Notes: generated by a model from the sequence alone, not told the origin. Shown: positions 1-7,165, counted from the first letter of the stretch. The stretch: 17,215 bases of DNA from JAMLIO01 sp031412575 (GCA_031412575.1 JANODG010000094.1:1-17215); one strand, 5' to 3'. Numbers and translations: made by a program.

Positions 1-1
1 C

Positions 2-868
2 GACACAAATAGCAGTCCAAGTTTTACAATACCTATTGGAATTTCGATATTTGCCCGTTGGATGAAAGTCCCAATTGAGACTACGAATATTAATAATGCA
101 GACTCTGATTATTATTTCCGATTTACAACACCCAACACAGAAATAAAAGTTGGTCATTTTAGTATTAATAATAACACTTACGGTTCGTTAAAAATCGTCG
201 ACCAAATCGGTGAAGGGTTTAAGTTGTTAGGCCCTACAAGCGCTGTACAAAACCAGTGTTATAAATATATCGTTTCTTATTTTAGTTTTGACGGCACAAA
301 AATTCCTCTGAGTTCTAGAAACTATAGGATTTCTAATGCTAGCGATTTGGATTTTTATTCAGATTCCAATTGTCAAAACGAAATCACCTCCCAACGGAAT
401 ATAAGTTTAGAAACTGTTTACGTGAAATTTAAAGCCCCTCCAGGTCAAACTCGGCTTAGTCCAACGGTTATCCCAGATCCTTATTCCGCAATGTATATTC
501 TTGATTTTCTGGCCACCTTCATTTTCCCGCTAGGCATTGAAAGCGAAGTTCAACTGTTAGGTCCCACGGATATAACAAACATGGTGTGTTCGGGACCCTT
601 TATGCTAACTCTTGTAAATCAGTACGAAGCGACCTTAGTGAACACATCTTCAAATCCTAAAACCATCAACTTTACTTCATCGACCTTAGAGGTTTTTACC
701 GATGACTTTTGTATGACGTCTTTGGGAACCAGTGGCTCTTTGCAAATTCCTTCGGGGGATACGGGGCCAGTTATTTATTTAAGAACATCATCAACTAACC
801 CATCGCAACTTATCAATTTTAGTTACAATTTGTTGAGCGGAACTAAATCTATTTACGTCAAAAATTAG
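2..868 (+). CDS. Exported/surface protein with two cysteine-pair repeats (5' partial)
   Basis: The reading frame is open from base 2 to the TAG at 868, and the first ATG (62) has no ribosome binding site, so the gene starts upstream of the window; 288 residues are visible. I do not recognise a named family. The visible part is rich in Ser, Thr, Asn and beta-branched residues, as in beta-sandwich extracellular proteins. It contains two similar segments about 110 residues apart. Each begins with an LLGPT motif (visible residues 75-79 and 185-189), then has a Cys (86; 196), then an L-[DE]-[FV]-[YF]-[ST]-D-x-x-C motif (Cys 124; Cys 237), and ends in V/I-Y-V/L-K/R-type strands. One cysteine pair per repeat suggests one disulfide per domain and export. 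A strong inverted repeat follows the stop codon. Function is unknown; an adhesin-like or surface role is inference. Confidence 0.75.
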   Translation, partial: DTNSSPSFTIPIGISIFARWMKVPIETTNINNADSDYYFRFTTPNTEIKVGHFSINNNTYGSLKIVDQIGEGFKLLGPTSAVQNQCYKYIVSYFSFDGTKIPLSSRNYRISNASDLDFYSDSNCQNEITSQRNISLETVYVKFKAPPGQTRLSPTVIPDPYSAMYILDFLATFIFPLGIESEVQLLGPTDITNMVCSGPFMLTLVNQYEATLVNTSSNPKTINFTSSTLEVFTDDFCMTSLGTSGSLQIPSGDTGPVIYLRTSSTNPSQLINFSYNLLSGTKSIYVKN

Positions 869-873
869 CTCTG

Positions 874-914
874 AATCACAACAAAGTGACAAATTTTGTC
901 ACTTTGTTGTGATT
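874..914. terminator. Perfect 20-bp inverted repeat, likely terminator
   Basis: The arm at 874-893 is the exact reverse complement of 895-914, with a single central T; the realistic hairpin has an AAATTTT apex. It begins 6 bp after the stop codon of the first gene. The downstream side is AT-rich (AAAATTTG) but lacks a clean T run, so termination may be imperfect or protein-assisted. The length and perfection of the stem are the evidence. Confidence 0.6.
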
Positions 915-966
915 AAAATTTGTTTAAAGCTTTTTAAGCGGCCTACAGTTTGCTCTATCTTTCTTG

Positions 967-1524
967 ATGAAAAACGAAGCTCTACTAAAAAATTTATGTT
1001 TTGTGTTTGTAACCTTAACTACAATCGCCCTTATAGGTTGCGGTGGTGACAGTGGTGGCAGTAAGGCTAGTACTAAAGCCTGCCCAAGCAATGCTTACTA
1101 TAATCATGCTGATGGTGAATGGTATCGATCTCGTAATGATTTAACAATTTGTAATCCATTACCTGACGTTCAGCCTCAAGGTTGCGATATTGGTGAAGTT
1201 GTAGTTCGTTCCCCATTTTCGTACGATGTAAATTACGATCCAAGATATGCAAGCGACTTAAAACACACAAATTCAAACTATCACTACACCAATGGATCAT
1301 ACCGCGAAATATGTATGTCTATTGGCGGAGCAGGTTGGGGGCATGTGTCTTACGGCGGCTATTATTATGTGAATTTAGGATTATTAAATGCATCTTTAAA
1401 TACAAATATTGGTGTACGATACACAACCACATACACTCCTATCATTCATAGTTCTAACACTAATAACACAGCAGCAGCTTTGCTTACCTTAGGTGTATTA
1501 GCAGCATTATTCCTAGCCAATTAA
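967..1524 (+). CDS. Predicted lipoprotein with hydrophobic C-terminal segment
   Basis: The start is ATG 967, with an in-frame TTG at 964 just before it; no ribosome binding site is visible for either. The product is 185 residues. The N-terminus has a basic/hydrophobic signal peptide ending in a lipobox L-I-G-C with Cys at residue 25, followed by a flexible GGDSGGS linker, so it should be lipidated by Lgt and processed by signal peptidase II. The mature part has four further cysteines (39, 62, 73, 116) and is rich in Tyr, Asn and Gly. Residues 169-184 are an unbroken Ala/Leu-rich hydrophobic stretch ending one residue before the C-terminus, which is unusual for a lipoprotein and could be a second membrane contact. 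No family is recognised. It is bounded upstream by the 874-914 hairpin and appears to be a single-gene unit. Confidence 0.8.
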   Translation: MKNEALLKNLCFVFVTLTTIALIGCGGDSGGSKASTKACPSNAYYNHADGEWYRSRNDLTICNPLPDVQPQGCDIGEVVVRSPFSYDVNYDPRYASDLKHTNSNYHYTNGSYREICMSIGGAGWGHVSYGGYYYVNLGLLNASLNTNIGVRYTTTYTPIIHSSNTNNTAAALLTLGVLAALFLAN

Positions 1525-1535
1525 CGAATTAGTTG

Positions 1536-1541
1536 TATACT
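1536..1541 (+). promoter_or_regulatory. Candidate -10 box TATACT before the structured leader
   Basis: TATACT matches the bacterial -10 consensus at 5 of 6 positions. Transcription from it would begin near 1548-1550, exactly at the 5' arm of the folded region starting at 1551. No convincing -35 box lies at the usual distance. Confidence 0.3.
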
Positions 1542-1550
1542 TTAATCTTT

Positions 1551-1620
1551 GGTTTAGTTACAGATACCTACGCGCCAGCAATAATGGCTTGCGCACTTAG
1601 GCGCAAGCGTAATCTAAACC
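1551..1620 (+). ncRNA. Possible structured leader RNA (three-way junction)
   Basis: By eye the region folds into an outer stem, GGTTTAGTTAC (1551-1561) with GTAATCTAAACC (1609-1620), 11 pairs with one bulged T, enclosing a small hairpin GCCA/TGGC (about 1575-1589) and a strong hairpin CTTGCGC (1588-1594) with GCGCAAG (1601-1607). There is no T run after the outer stem, so it does not look like a simple intrinsic terminator. It lies about 60 nt upstream of the ribosome binding site of the nitrilase/GNAT operon. It matches no riboswitch class I can recall. It could be a cis-regulatory leader, a small RNA, or only a transcript-end structure of the preceding lipoprotein gene. Confidence 0.4.
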
Positions 1621-1679
1621 TACCTTAGACTAGACGGTTGTATTTAGTTTATTTGAATCTATTCAAGGAGATTTGTATT

Positions 1680-2570
1680 TTGGAAAAAAGAGTTCGTGTT
1701 TCCTCCCTTCAGTATTTTATTCGCCCAGTAAGATCTTTTGACGATTTCGAAGCTCAAGTCAGTTCACTTGTTGAAACAGCTTCAGATTACAAATCCAGAA
1801 TGGTGGTTTTCCCAGAGTATTTTACAACTCAGTTATTAACTCTTGGTGATATTAAAAAGCCAATTGCGGTTCAAATTCGTGATTTGGCTAAACAAGAAGA
1901 GCGCGTGTGCGAACTTATGCGAAAGCTGTCAAAAAAACACAGCATTTATATTGTAGCGGGAACAATTCCTTCACTGAGCGAAGATCAAGAAACTGTTTAC
2001 AATCGCTGTCATGTTTTTAGTCCCAATGGAAATAGTAATTATCAATCCAAGTTACACATGACACGCTTTGAAACCGAAGACTGGCATGTGTCTTCTGGAA
2101 AGAATTTAAAAATCTTTGAAACCGACTTCGGTAAGTTTTCTGTGGCTATCTGTTACGATGTGGAATTTCCAGAAATTGCACGGGTTGCGGCTTTGCAAGG
2201 GGCACAGATCCTAATTACTCCTAGTTGCACTGATGATCGCCAGGGTTTTTTACGTGTGAGATATTGTGCTCATGCCAGAACCATAGAAAATCAAATGTAT
2301 GTTGTCCACTCGGCAACTGTGGGTTCGTTACCTATGGTACCCGCGGTTTCCTTAAACTACGGACAAGCTGCCATTTTGAACCCTTCGGATTTTGCATTTT
2401 CTAGAGATGGCATTTTAGCGGAAGGTATTGCAAACCAAGAGTCCATGGTTATTGGTGATTTAAATATGAAGTTGATCGACGAGGCCAGATCCCAAGGTAC
2501 TGTGTTGCCTTTACGAGACAGCCAAAGAACAAATGAGCTGATTGATGTGGTTCAAAATATTATTTTATGA
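1680..2570 (+). CDS. Nitrilase-superfamily carbon-nitrogen hydrolase
   Basis: The product is a 296-residue cytosolic amidohydrolase. The Glu-Lys-Cys triad of the superfamily is visible as E46 (FPEYF), K124 (YQSKLH) and C158 (VAICYD). I chose TTG 1680 because an AAGGAG site lies at 1665-1670, 9 nt upstream; the frame is open further back to a TTG at 1638 but the extra 14 residues have no ribosome binding site and no family match. The length is normal for a stand-alone nitrilase domain. The next gene, a GNAT acetyltransferase, overlaps its stop by ATGA, so the two are translationally coupled. From recall, a nitrilase subgroup is found fused to a RimI-like GNAT domain, which makes this sister group the likely identity. 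The substrate is unknown; hydrolysis of an amide on a small metabolite or modified peptide is inference. Confidence 0.88.
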   Translation: MEKRVRVSSLQYFIRPVRSFDDFEAQVSSLVETASDYKSRMVVFPEYFTTQLLTLGDIKKPIAVQIRDLAKQEERVCELMRKLSKKHSIYIVAGTIPSLSEDQETVYNRCHVFSPNGNSNYQSKLHMTRFETEDWHVSSGKNLKIFETDFGKFSVAICYDVEFPEIARVAALQGAQILITPSCTDDRQGFLRVRYCAHARTIENQMYVVHSATVGSLPMVPAVSLNYGQAAILNPSDFAFSRDGILAEGIANQESMVIGDLNMKLIDEARSQGTVLPLRDSQRTNELIDVVQNIIL

Positions 2571-3268
2571 TTTTTTTTGAACAAAACGGCTTTCGATTAA
2601 GAAATACAAATCCATCCGACTATCCGGATATCAAAGAACTTTGTCTTAAAGTTTATCCTTTTACAAAACCATGGAATGAAGAGCAGCTGAACTCACATAT
2701 TAATGTGTTCGAAGCAGGTCAGTTTGTGATTGAAGAAATTTCGACGACAAAAATTGTAGGAATGTGTTCAAGCTTAGTTGTGTCTTGGGAAGATTACGAA
2801 AATTCGGATTCTTGGAGTTCATTTACCGATCGAGGTCTATTCACCAACCATAATATTGAAAATGGACGAACACTTTATGGTGCAGAAGTTATGGTCGATC
2901 CCGATTATCAAGGTAAAGGTTTGGGTCGAATGCTTTACAAAGCCCGCCGGGAACTGGTCTGTAAATTGAAACTTTTAAGGATCAGAGCTGGTGCGCGAAT
3001 TCGCGGGTATTCAAAATACGCAGATACGTATACGCCAGAAGAGTATTTAAAGAATGTTTTTGAAAAAACAATTTTTGATCCGACACTTTCTTTTCAGCTT
3101 AAAGAAGATTTTAAGTTTATTTCCTTGGTCAAAAATTATCTTCAGAATGACCCTGAAAGTCTGGGTCACGCTGTCATAATCGAATGGCTAAATCCAGAGG
3201 TTGCCACCGAAGCTAACATTAAAAATCAGTTGATGATGCAAAATCGAATTTTTAAATCTGAAATGTAA
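2567..3268 (+). CDS. GNAT-family N-acetyltransferase
   Basis: The 233-residue product carries the acetyl-CoA-binding motif A of GNAT enzymes: a beta strand (GAEVMV, about residues 105-110) leading into D-P-x-Y-Q-G-K-G-L-G-R (111-121), where the Q-x-x-G-x-G signature binds the pyrophosphate of CoA. The start ATG overlaps the TGA of the nitrilase gene by 4 nt, so it has no need of its own ribosome binding site. It is longer than a minimal GNAT domain (about 150 residues); the additional C-terminal part from about residue 145 is charged and may shape the acceptor site. The pairing with the nitrilase, as in fused RimI-nitrilase proteins, implies both act on the same substrate, which is unknown. 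Confidence 0.88.
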   Translation: MIFFEQNGFRLRNTNPSDYPDIKELCLKVYPFTKPWNEEQLNSHINVFEAGQFVIEEISTTKIVGMCSSLVVSWEDYENSDSWSSFTDRGLFTNHNIENGRTLYGAEVMVDPDYQGKGLGRMLYKARRELVCKLKLLRIRAGARIRGYSKYADTYTPEEYLKNVFEKTIFDPTLSFQLKEDFKFISLVKNYLQNDPESLGHAVIIEWLNPEVATEANIKNQLMMQNRIFKSEM

Positions 3269-3378
3269 TCTTCAATCTTATAAACCGTCTCGTTTTGGGA
3301 CGTATTGTTCAAATTTTGTCGTTAAAATTTTTATGACCGCCGGCTTCATGAAATTCTATTAATTCTCGATAAGTCTTA

Positions 3379-3825
3379 GTGCTTCAGATCTTGATTTTTA
3401 CAATCTTAAGTTTAACTTTTTTTAAGGCCCAAGCTTTAAAACATGTGGAGCTTAAATCCTTGAAGTCCAGTTCAAAAATTCCCGTCAGTCAGGTGAATGA
3501 AATAGATTGTGAATTTTCAGGTTTGACGGCTCAAAATCAAAAGCTAGTTTTTAAATCCGAAAAATTTCTTTTAAGCGAGCTTAAACACAAGGATGAAGCC
3601 GGGACTATGGGTGTGTACGTGAACTTATTTGATTTTTTCGGTTATCGATTTCATTTGGAAGATCAAAAAAAATTAGTCGTCATAGCTGAAAAAGAAGAAA
3701 CTAGCAAAAAAGTTATAAAAAAGTATACGAAAGTACCTGCAAGTTTAATTTCGAAAGTTAATTTTTCAACCCCGGTCAATAATAAATCTGTGAATTTTAA
3801 AGAGGTGAAAGTTGTCTGCCAATAA
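3379..3825 (+). CDS. Small exported protein, partner of the downstream peptidase
   Basis: The frame opens just after a TAA at 3370-3372 and GTG 3379 is the first start; no ribosome binding site is visible. The product is 148 residues with a hydrophobic N-terminus and a possible signal peptidase I site after A19 (KAQA). The signal peptide is odd in having no basic residue before the hydrophobic core, so the start is not certain. The mature part is Lys/Glu/Ser-rich with two cysteines (44 and 147), enough for one disulfide joining the N- and C-terminal regions. The last 14 nt overlap the start of the metallopeptidase gene, so the two are cotranscribed and probably coupled. No family is recognised. 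A chaperone, propeptide-like or inhibitor role for the peptidase is inference from gene order. Confidence 0.65.
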   Translation: MLQILIFTILSLTFFKAQALKHVELKSLKSSSKIPVSQVNEIDCEFSGLTAQNQKLVFKSEKFLLSELKHKDEAGTMGVYVNLFDFFGYRFHLEDQKKLVVIAEKEETSKKVIKKYTKVPASLISKVNFSTPVNNKSVNFKEVKVVCQ

Positions 3826-4753
3826 TAAATTATATGCCTTATCAAAAAAGTTGATTTTCTTAACCCTTTTTATGGTTTACGGTTTTGCTGCTGAAGGCAG
3901 AGTCAGTCCTAATGAAGTGGAGCTAAATTCTAGTCTTGTTAAACTAACGCCAACGGCAGCCTTAGGTGAATGTTTACCTCCTTCAACTCCTGCGAATGCG
4001 GCAGAAATTTTACGCCGAAACAATGTGGAAGTGTCTACAGGTTCCTTACCTAAAGATCGCGGACCCGCAAGTGGATTAACGCCTTTAGCTGACATCAGCG
4101 ACGAAAGAATGATAGCAGTCGCCAGAATTCTGAGTGCCTATGAAGGGCTGGGTGATGGTTCAATGGATGCACTAAAATCTGGTGAAAAGATAAGTATAAT
4201 TTTTGATAATGGTAATTCCTCGTGTACGAATTCCAGACGCTACGAATCTCAAATCCAACTTTGTCCTGGAAATCAAAATAAAACGGGCATGAACGGAGAA
4301 ACAGAACATGGTGGCGTGGACAACATGGCCTTGATCGCGCATGAGATTGCTCATTATGTTGGTGGTTGCCAAGATGGCAAACGTTACAACGCTTATAATG
4401 AATACATGAAAGGTGGAAATTGTAAAATAACTTCATATGCAGGAAAAAATCCACAAGAAGAATTTGCAGAGGTCATGGCCGCTTACATCACAATGCCACA
4501 AGCTTTTAAAGACAAAGGTAAAGATTGCGATAACGCTTTTAAATTTATGAGAACACTTTTCGGAGAGTCCAACGAGGTCAATTTAAGTCAGTCGAATTCT
4601 GAATTGTGTCGAATACGTCAAGCTTCGTACAAGCCCGGCGTGCCTGCTTTAACAAGAACTGCTGAATTGGATGTAAAGCAAAGACAGCCGTCTACTATAC
4701 AAAATCGAAAAGAAAACAGTCCTGCGTCAAGCACTTCTGATGGAGCTTTTTAA
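3812..4753 (+). CDS. Exported zinc metallopeptidase (lethal-factor-like HExxH)
   Basis: The product is 313 residues. TTG 3812 is chosen because AGAGGTG (3801-3807) sits a few nt upstream. An N-terminal signal peptide with a KK-containing n-region and a core at about residues 14-23 ends near GFAAEG. The catalytic motif is A-H-E-I-A-H (H177, E178, H181), and about 35 residues later comes E-E-F-A-E-V-M-A-A-Y (216-225). That spacing and wording resemble the HExxH...EEFFAEAF arrangement of the anthrax-lethal-factor family (M34-like gluzincins), where a Glu of the second motif is the third zinc ligand. Seven or so cysteines suggest disulfides outside the cytoplasm. The C-terminal 45 residues are Ser/Thr/Lys-rich and probably disordered. 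The target is unknown; in a predator it could process prey or envelope proteins (inference). Confidence 0.8.
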   Translation: MSANNKLYALSKKLIFLTLFMVYGFAAEGRVSPNEVELNSSLVKLTPTAALGECLPPSTPANAAEILRRNNVEVSTGSLPKDRGPASGLTPLADISDERMIAVARILSAYEGLGDGSMDALKSGEKISIIFDNGNSSCTNSRRYESQIQLCPGNQNKTGMNGETEHGGVDNMALIAHEIAHYVGGCQDGKRYNAYNEYMKGGNCKITSYAGKNPQEEFAEVMAAYITMPQAFKDKGKDCDNAFKFMRTLFGESNEVNLSQSNSELCRIRQASYKPGVPALTRTAELDVKQRQPSTIQNRKENSPASSTSDGAF

Positions 4754-5145
4754 ATATCCTCACTAGTCCCAGTTGAATACTTATCAATCGTCGCTTTAGT
4801 CACGTCTTCGCTACATTTTTGCATCACGGGGCTATTATCTTCATTTTCAATAAAAGCTTTGACGTCATTTTTGCCGGCAGCAGCAATCATACATTTACAA
4901 GTGTCTAGGACCGCTTCAGTTAAAGCTGTATCCATTTTGTCCTCAGGAACACCCGACAGTGAATACATAAATTTTAATGTATCTTTGGCTTCACTTAAGG
5001 AAGTTACACAATTGGAAAGGTTATCGTCTTTCCTGAACTGACTAAATATAAGTTCGAAGGGATTAAAAATGGTAAAAGTTGCGAAGATAGCTACGGCTAA
5101 AACTGCGGCAACAACTTCTTTTTTACTTTTAAAGATGTTCTTCAT
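4750..5145 (-). CDS. Small membrane-anchored protein with four cysteines
   Basis: The product is 131 residues, starting at ATG 5145 with AGAGGA a few nt upstream. A basic N-terminus (KNIFKSKK) precedes one transmembrane helix at about residues 11-28, so the rest should lie on the outer face of the inner membrane or be released after cleavage. The soluble part is acidic and mainly helical with four cysteines (46, 83, 85, 111), including a C-x-C pair. Its stop codon overlaps the stop of the convergent metallopeptidase gene by 4 bp. It follows the 68-codon gene by 18 bp in the same operon. No family is recognised. Confidence 0.75.
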   Translation of the reverse strand: MKNIFKSKKEVVAAVLAVAIFATFTIFNPFELIFSQFRKDDNLSNCVTSLSEAKDTLKFMYSLSGVPEDKMDTALTEAVLDTCKCMIAAAGKNDVKAFIENEDNSPVMQKCSEDVTKATIDKYSTGTSEDI

Positions 5146-5163
5146 AACGTCCTCTGATTCTAA

Positions 5164-5370
5164 CTACAATGACTCTAGCTGTAGCTTTATTTCTTTTAAA
5201 AGCTTCTTTTTTCGTGGAGAAGGAACCGATTGGTCTTTCTTCTCTACTGCTTTATTGGGGTTTGATTCGATATCTTGCCAATTATTCAAGGCTAGAGATA
5301 ACTCTTCGCGAATTTTATAAATTTTTACTTCGCTTCTATCGTCATTTTTGACTTCATTTTTTGATGACAT
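5164..5370 (-). CDS. Small charged cytosolic protein
   Basis: The product is 68 residues beginning at ATG 5370. It has no signal peptide or membrane segment. Two predicted amphipathic helices (about residues 17-33 and 53-67) are joined by a proline- and serine-containing linker; composition is Lys/Glu-rich. No ribosome binding site is found, but a TTGTCA-16-TACACT promoter candidate ends 6 nt before the ATG, which would give a leaderless message. It is followed after 18 bp by the membrane-anchored cysteine protein on the same strand. Coding status rests on the fitting spacing, the promoter and the helical composition. Function is unknown. Confidence 0.6.
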   Translation of the reverse strand: MSSKNEVKNDDRSEVKIYKIREELSLALNNWQDIESNPNKAVEKKDQSVPSPRKKKLLKEIKLQLESL

Positions 5371-5376
5371 TCCATT

Positions 5377-5404
5377 AGTGTAAGTCCTTAAACATCTTTG
5401 ACAA
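5377..5404 (-). promoter_or_regulatory. Promoter candidate for the 5370-4750 operon
   Basis: On the minus strand TTGTCA (5404-5399) and TACACT (5382-5377) are separated by 16 bp, matching the -35 and -10 consensus at 5/6 and 4/6. The predicted start of transcription falls on or next to the ATG at 5370. The same -35 region read on the plus strand is a perfect TTGACA (5398-5403), so it may serve the divergent ettA side too. Confidence 0.45.
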
Positions 5405-5481
5405 GAAAAATTTGTACCTTATTTCGCTTCGCAAGGGGAACAAATCCATAATAATCATTGAATTCATATAAGGAGTTTAAA

Positions 5482-7161
5482 ATGGCTGAAGAAATCATAT
5501 ATACAATGAAAGGTGTCAGTAAAGTGATCCCGCCTTCTAAGTATATCCTAAAAAATATTTATCTATCTTATTTTTACGGCGCAAAAATCGGCGTTTTAGG
5601 TTTAAACGGATCAGGAAAAAGTACTCTTTTAAAAATTATGGCAGGAATTGATCAAGAGTTTTTAGGTGAATCTTTTCCGGCCCGCGATTTTAAACTTGGG
5701 TATTTAGAGCAAGAACCAGAACTCAATCCCGAAAAATCTGTTCACGAAAATATTTTGGATGGCATGGGTGAGTTGCCCATTTGGTTGAAAGAATTCAATT
5801 CTTTGAGCGAAAAAATGTGTGACGAAAATATCACACCAGAAGAGATGGATAAACTTATCGAAAAACAAGGGTCCATTCAAGAAAAGATTGAATCTGTGAA
5901 TGGTTGGGACGTGGATCAAACTATCAGCATGGCTGTTGAAGCGTTAAGATGTCCACCTGGTGAATCAGCTGTTGATAAACTTTCTGGTGGTGAAAAACGT
6001 CGTGTGGCTTTAGCTAGATTATTGTTATCTCAACCTGACATCTTATTATTAGATGAACCAACCAACCATTTAGATGCCGAATCTGTCACATGGCTTGAAC
6101 ATTATTTAGCGAAATTCCCTGGAACAGTCATAGCTGTAACCCACGATAGATATTTCTTGGATAACGTCGCCGGTTGGATTTTAGAACTTGATCGCGGGGA
6201 AGGTATTCCTTTCAAAGGAAACTATTCATCATGGTTAGATCAAAAAAATAAACGTATGCAACAAGAAGCTAAATCTGAAGCTTCAAGAAATAAAACTTTA
6301 GAAAAAGAATTAGAATGGATTCGTACAAACCCTAAAGGCAGACAAGCTAAAGCCAAAGCACGTATTTCGAATTATGAAGCGATGTTGAAAGAGCCATCAA
6401 AAGACAAGTTGGCGGAACTTCAACTATATATTCCTCCTGGTCCAAGATTAGGTAAGAAAGTCATTGAAGCTAAAAATATCTCTAAAAAATATGGCGATAA
6501 AATTCTTTTTGAAAATTTAAGTTTTGATATCCCAGCTGGTGGGGTTGTAGGCATAGTTGGACCAAACGGTGCAGGTAAGACTTCACTTTTCAGAATGATC
6601 GTTGGCCAAGAAAAACCAGATAGTGGTGAACTGCAAGTGGGCGAGACTGTAAAACTCGCTTACGTAGATCAGTCACGTGATAATTTAAATGGTGAAAAAA
6701 CCGTTTGGGAAGAGATTTCCGGTGGTGAAGACTTAATGAAAGTCGGTGATAAAGAGATGAATTCACGCGCCTATGTTTCGAAATTTAACTTTTCCGGGTC
6801 TGATCAACAGAAGAAAGTTGGCAATTTATCGGGCGGAGAACGCAACCGAGTGCAGTTAGCGAAGCTTTTGGCCGAGGGTGCCAACGTTATTTTACTCGAT
6901 GAGCCGACGAATGACTTGGATGTGAATACTATGCGTGCCCTCGAAGAAGCGATCGAATCTTTTGGCGGTTGCGTCCTTGTGATCAGTCACGATAGATGGT
7001 TCCTCGACAGGATATGCACTCACACTATGGCTTTCGAGGGAAATAGCCATATTGAATTTTTCCCTGGAAGTTATTCTGAGTATGAAGAAGACTTGAAAAA
7101 ACGTCTCGGAGTCGATGATTTACAACCTAAGAGAATACAATATCGAAAAATTTCGAATTAA
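5482..7161 (+). CDS. ettA: Energy-dependent translational throttle protein EttA (ABC-F)
   Basis: The product is 559 residues, close to the roughly 555 of E. coli EttA. ATG 5482 has AAGGAG at 5470-5475. It is a twin-ATPase ABC-F protein without membrane segments: Walker A GLNGSGKST (40-48), signature LSGGEKRR, Walker B LLLDEPTNHLD and the H-switch THDRYFLD in the first half; GPNGAGKTS, LSGGERNR, ILLDEPTNDLD and SHDRWFLD in the second. Between them the arm insertion in the first ATPase domain and the linker containing WIRTNPKGRQAKAKAR are characteristic of EttA rather than other ABC-F types, as are the N-terminal VIPPSKYILKNI and the C-terminal EYEEDLKKRLG. EttA binds the ribosomal E site and gates the first elongation step according to the ATP/ADP ratio. 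A CATAAT box at 5447-5452 is a possible -10. Confidence 0.97.
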   Translation: MAEEIIYTMKGVSKVIPPSKYILKNIYLSYFYGAKIGVLGLNGSGKSTLLKIMAGIDQEFLGESFPARDFKLGYLEQEPELNPEKSVHENILDGMGELPIWLKEFNSLSEKMCDENITPEEMDKLIEKQGSIQEKIESVNGWDVDQTISMAVEALRCPPGESAVDKLSGGEKRRVALARLLLSQPDILLLDEPTNHLDAESVTWLEHYLAKFPGTVIAVTHDRYFLDNVAGWILELDRGEGIPFKGNYSSWLDQKNKRMQQEAKSEASRNKTLEKELEWIRTNPKGRQAKAKARISNYEAMLKEPSKDKLAELQLYIPPGPRLGKKVIEAKNISKKYGDKILFENLSFDIPAGGVVGIVGPNGAGKTSLFRMIVGQEKPDSGELQVGETVKLAYVDQSRDNLNGEKTVWEEISGGEDLMKVGDKEMNSRAYVSKFNFSGSDQQKKVGNLSGGERNRVQLAKLLAEGANVILLDEPTNDLDVNTMRALEEAIESFGGCVLVISHDRWFLDRICTHTMAFEGNSHIEFFPGSYSEYEEDLKKRLGVDDLQPKRIQYRKISN

Positions 7162-7165
7162 AATG

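Noticed and set aside
62..64. ATG 62 as the start of the first gene
   Set aside because: The frame is open to base 2 with fitting sequence and there is no ribosome binding site before 62, so the gene is cut by the window edge.
1638..1679. Extension of the nitrilase gene back to TTG 1638
   Set aside because: The in-frame stretch contains the ribosome binding site (AAGGAG 1665-1670) that serves TTG 1680, and its 14 residues do not look like part of the fold.
3348..3378. Frameshifted start (ATG 3348) for the small exported gene
   Set aside because: ATG 3348 reaches a stop after four codons in another frame. A sequencing error could restore a basic n-region but nothing else supports a broken gene.
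4095..4454. Minus-strand 119-codon frame opposite the metallopeptidase
   Set aside because: It lies wholly inside the HExxH peptidase gene, has no ribosome binding site, and its His/Arg/Cys-rich composition is what an antisense frame gives.
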